Positions 45,341 to 45,584 of a DNA stretch of 45,584 bases are shown piece after piece. The stretch is from positions 1-45,584 of the forward strand of contig JAFEDX010000005.1 in the NCBI GenBank assembly GCA_018241365.1. Reading direction: 5' to 3'. The position numbers were made by a program, and so were the translations under genes. Origin of the DNA: Pseudomonadota bacterium. GTDB taxonomy: Bacteria > Pseudomonadota > Gammaproteobacteria > Xanthomonadales > Rhodanobacteraceae. The notes beneath the pieces were generated by a model that searched no databases, was not told where the DNA came from, and saw nothing but the letters and a program-made list of their open reading frames with translations. Numbering within the stretch: position 1 is the stretch's first letter; every line of letters begins with the position of its first letter.

Positions 45341-45358
45341 GACAGCGCAGGGAAGAGC

Positions 45359-45584
45359 ATGAGCAACGAACTGACCACCGCCCAGCCCGCACTACCGCCA
45401 CCACCTGCGAGCGTACCTTTCAACGTCGCGACGCTGGCCGAGACGATGTGGAAGGAGGCGCGCCGGCACCGCGTCGTACTGGCCGCGATTTTCGCCGTGA
45501 TCGCGTTGCTCGCCCTGACGATCGGTGCATTCTGGCCGAAGAAGTATGTGGCGGAAACCACGATCCTGGTGCAGGAAAACAACA
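45359..45584 (+). CDS. Wzz-like chain-length determinant (cut by window edge)
   Basis: Only about 75 residues are seen, starting MSNELTTAQP at ATG 45359 with AGGGAAGAG upstream. After a Pro-rich lead comes VATLAETMWKEARRHR and a membrane helix VVLAAIFAVIALLALTIGAF, then WPKKYVAETTILVQEN. This is the N-terminal Wzz domain of polysaccharide co-polymerases, close to the XrtA-associated branch. It would set EPS chain length in the inner membrane with the export lipoprotein. The C-terminal kinase or coiled-coil part is outside the window. Confidence 0.85.
   Translation, partial: MSNELTTAQPALPPPPASVPFNVATLAETMWKEARRHRVVLAAIFAVIALLALTIGAFWPKKYVAETTILVQENN

Overview
The window is high-GC DNA from a gammaproteobacterium, most likely of the order Xanthomonadales/Lysobacterales (Rhodanobacteraceae or Xanthomonadaceae type). 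This is inferred from three things: the recC-recB-recD order, the bioB-bioF-bioH-bioC cluster with a divergent comF, and the abundant short palindromic repeats of the CCCTCTCCC...GGGAGAGGG type. No rRNA or tRNA is visible, so the genus cannot be fixed.

Left part (1-10000). A leftward operon encodes an alpha/beta hydrolase, a dedicated acyl carrier protein and a FabF-like ketosynthase cut by the left edge, which looks like a specialised fatty-acyl system. Next come an exported beta-propeller protein, a DHH-like protein, a PatB/MalY-type aminotransferase and a hemerythrin-domain protein. A nicotinamide phosphoribosyltransferase and an MFS transporter follow, with abutting stop codons.

Middle (10000-26000). 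recC, recB and recD are joined by ATGA overlaps and are followed by a Nei-type DNA glycosylase. Then comes a short AT-richer patch holding a HEPN-like small protein with its own palindromic operator, a decayed second copy of the recD 3' end, and a palindromic repeat running into the start of lhr. The lhr helicase gene carries at least four in-frame copies of the CCCTCTCCC palindromic element, so part of the protein is translated repeat.

Right-middle (26000-36000). These are an exported protein of unknown family, an M61 peptidase with a PDZ-like end, a YfcG-like glutathione transferase, an APC amino-acid permease whose start codon lies in a 14-bp triple repeat, ubiA, an S41-like peptidase and comF.

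Right (36000-45584). bioB, bioF, bioH and bioC cover pimeloyl-ACP priming and release plus two ring-forming steps of biotin synthesis; bioA and bioD are not here. After a YncE-like propeller and an EamA exporter comes an exopolysaccharide locus. It has a UDP-HexNAc dehydrogenase (TviB/WbpO type), a UDP-sugar epimerase, a Wza-like export lipoprotein of the PEP-CTERM/XrtA-associated type, and the start of a Wzz-like chain-length protein. A near-perfect sigma-54 promoter and a perfect CRP/Clp-type palindrome precede the export gene.

The most unusual material is the repeat ecology. One palindromic family is domesticated inside lhr and also sits between bioB and bioF, where it seems to supply the bioF Shine-Dalgarno. 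A second family supplies the TAG stop codons at both ends of two convergent gene pairs.
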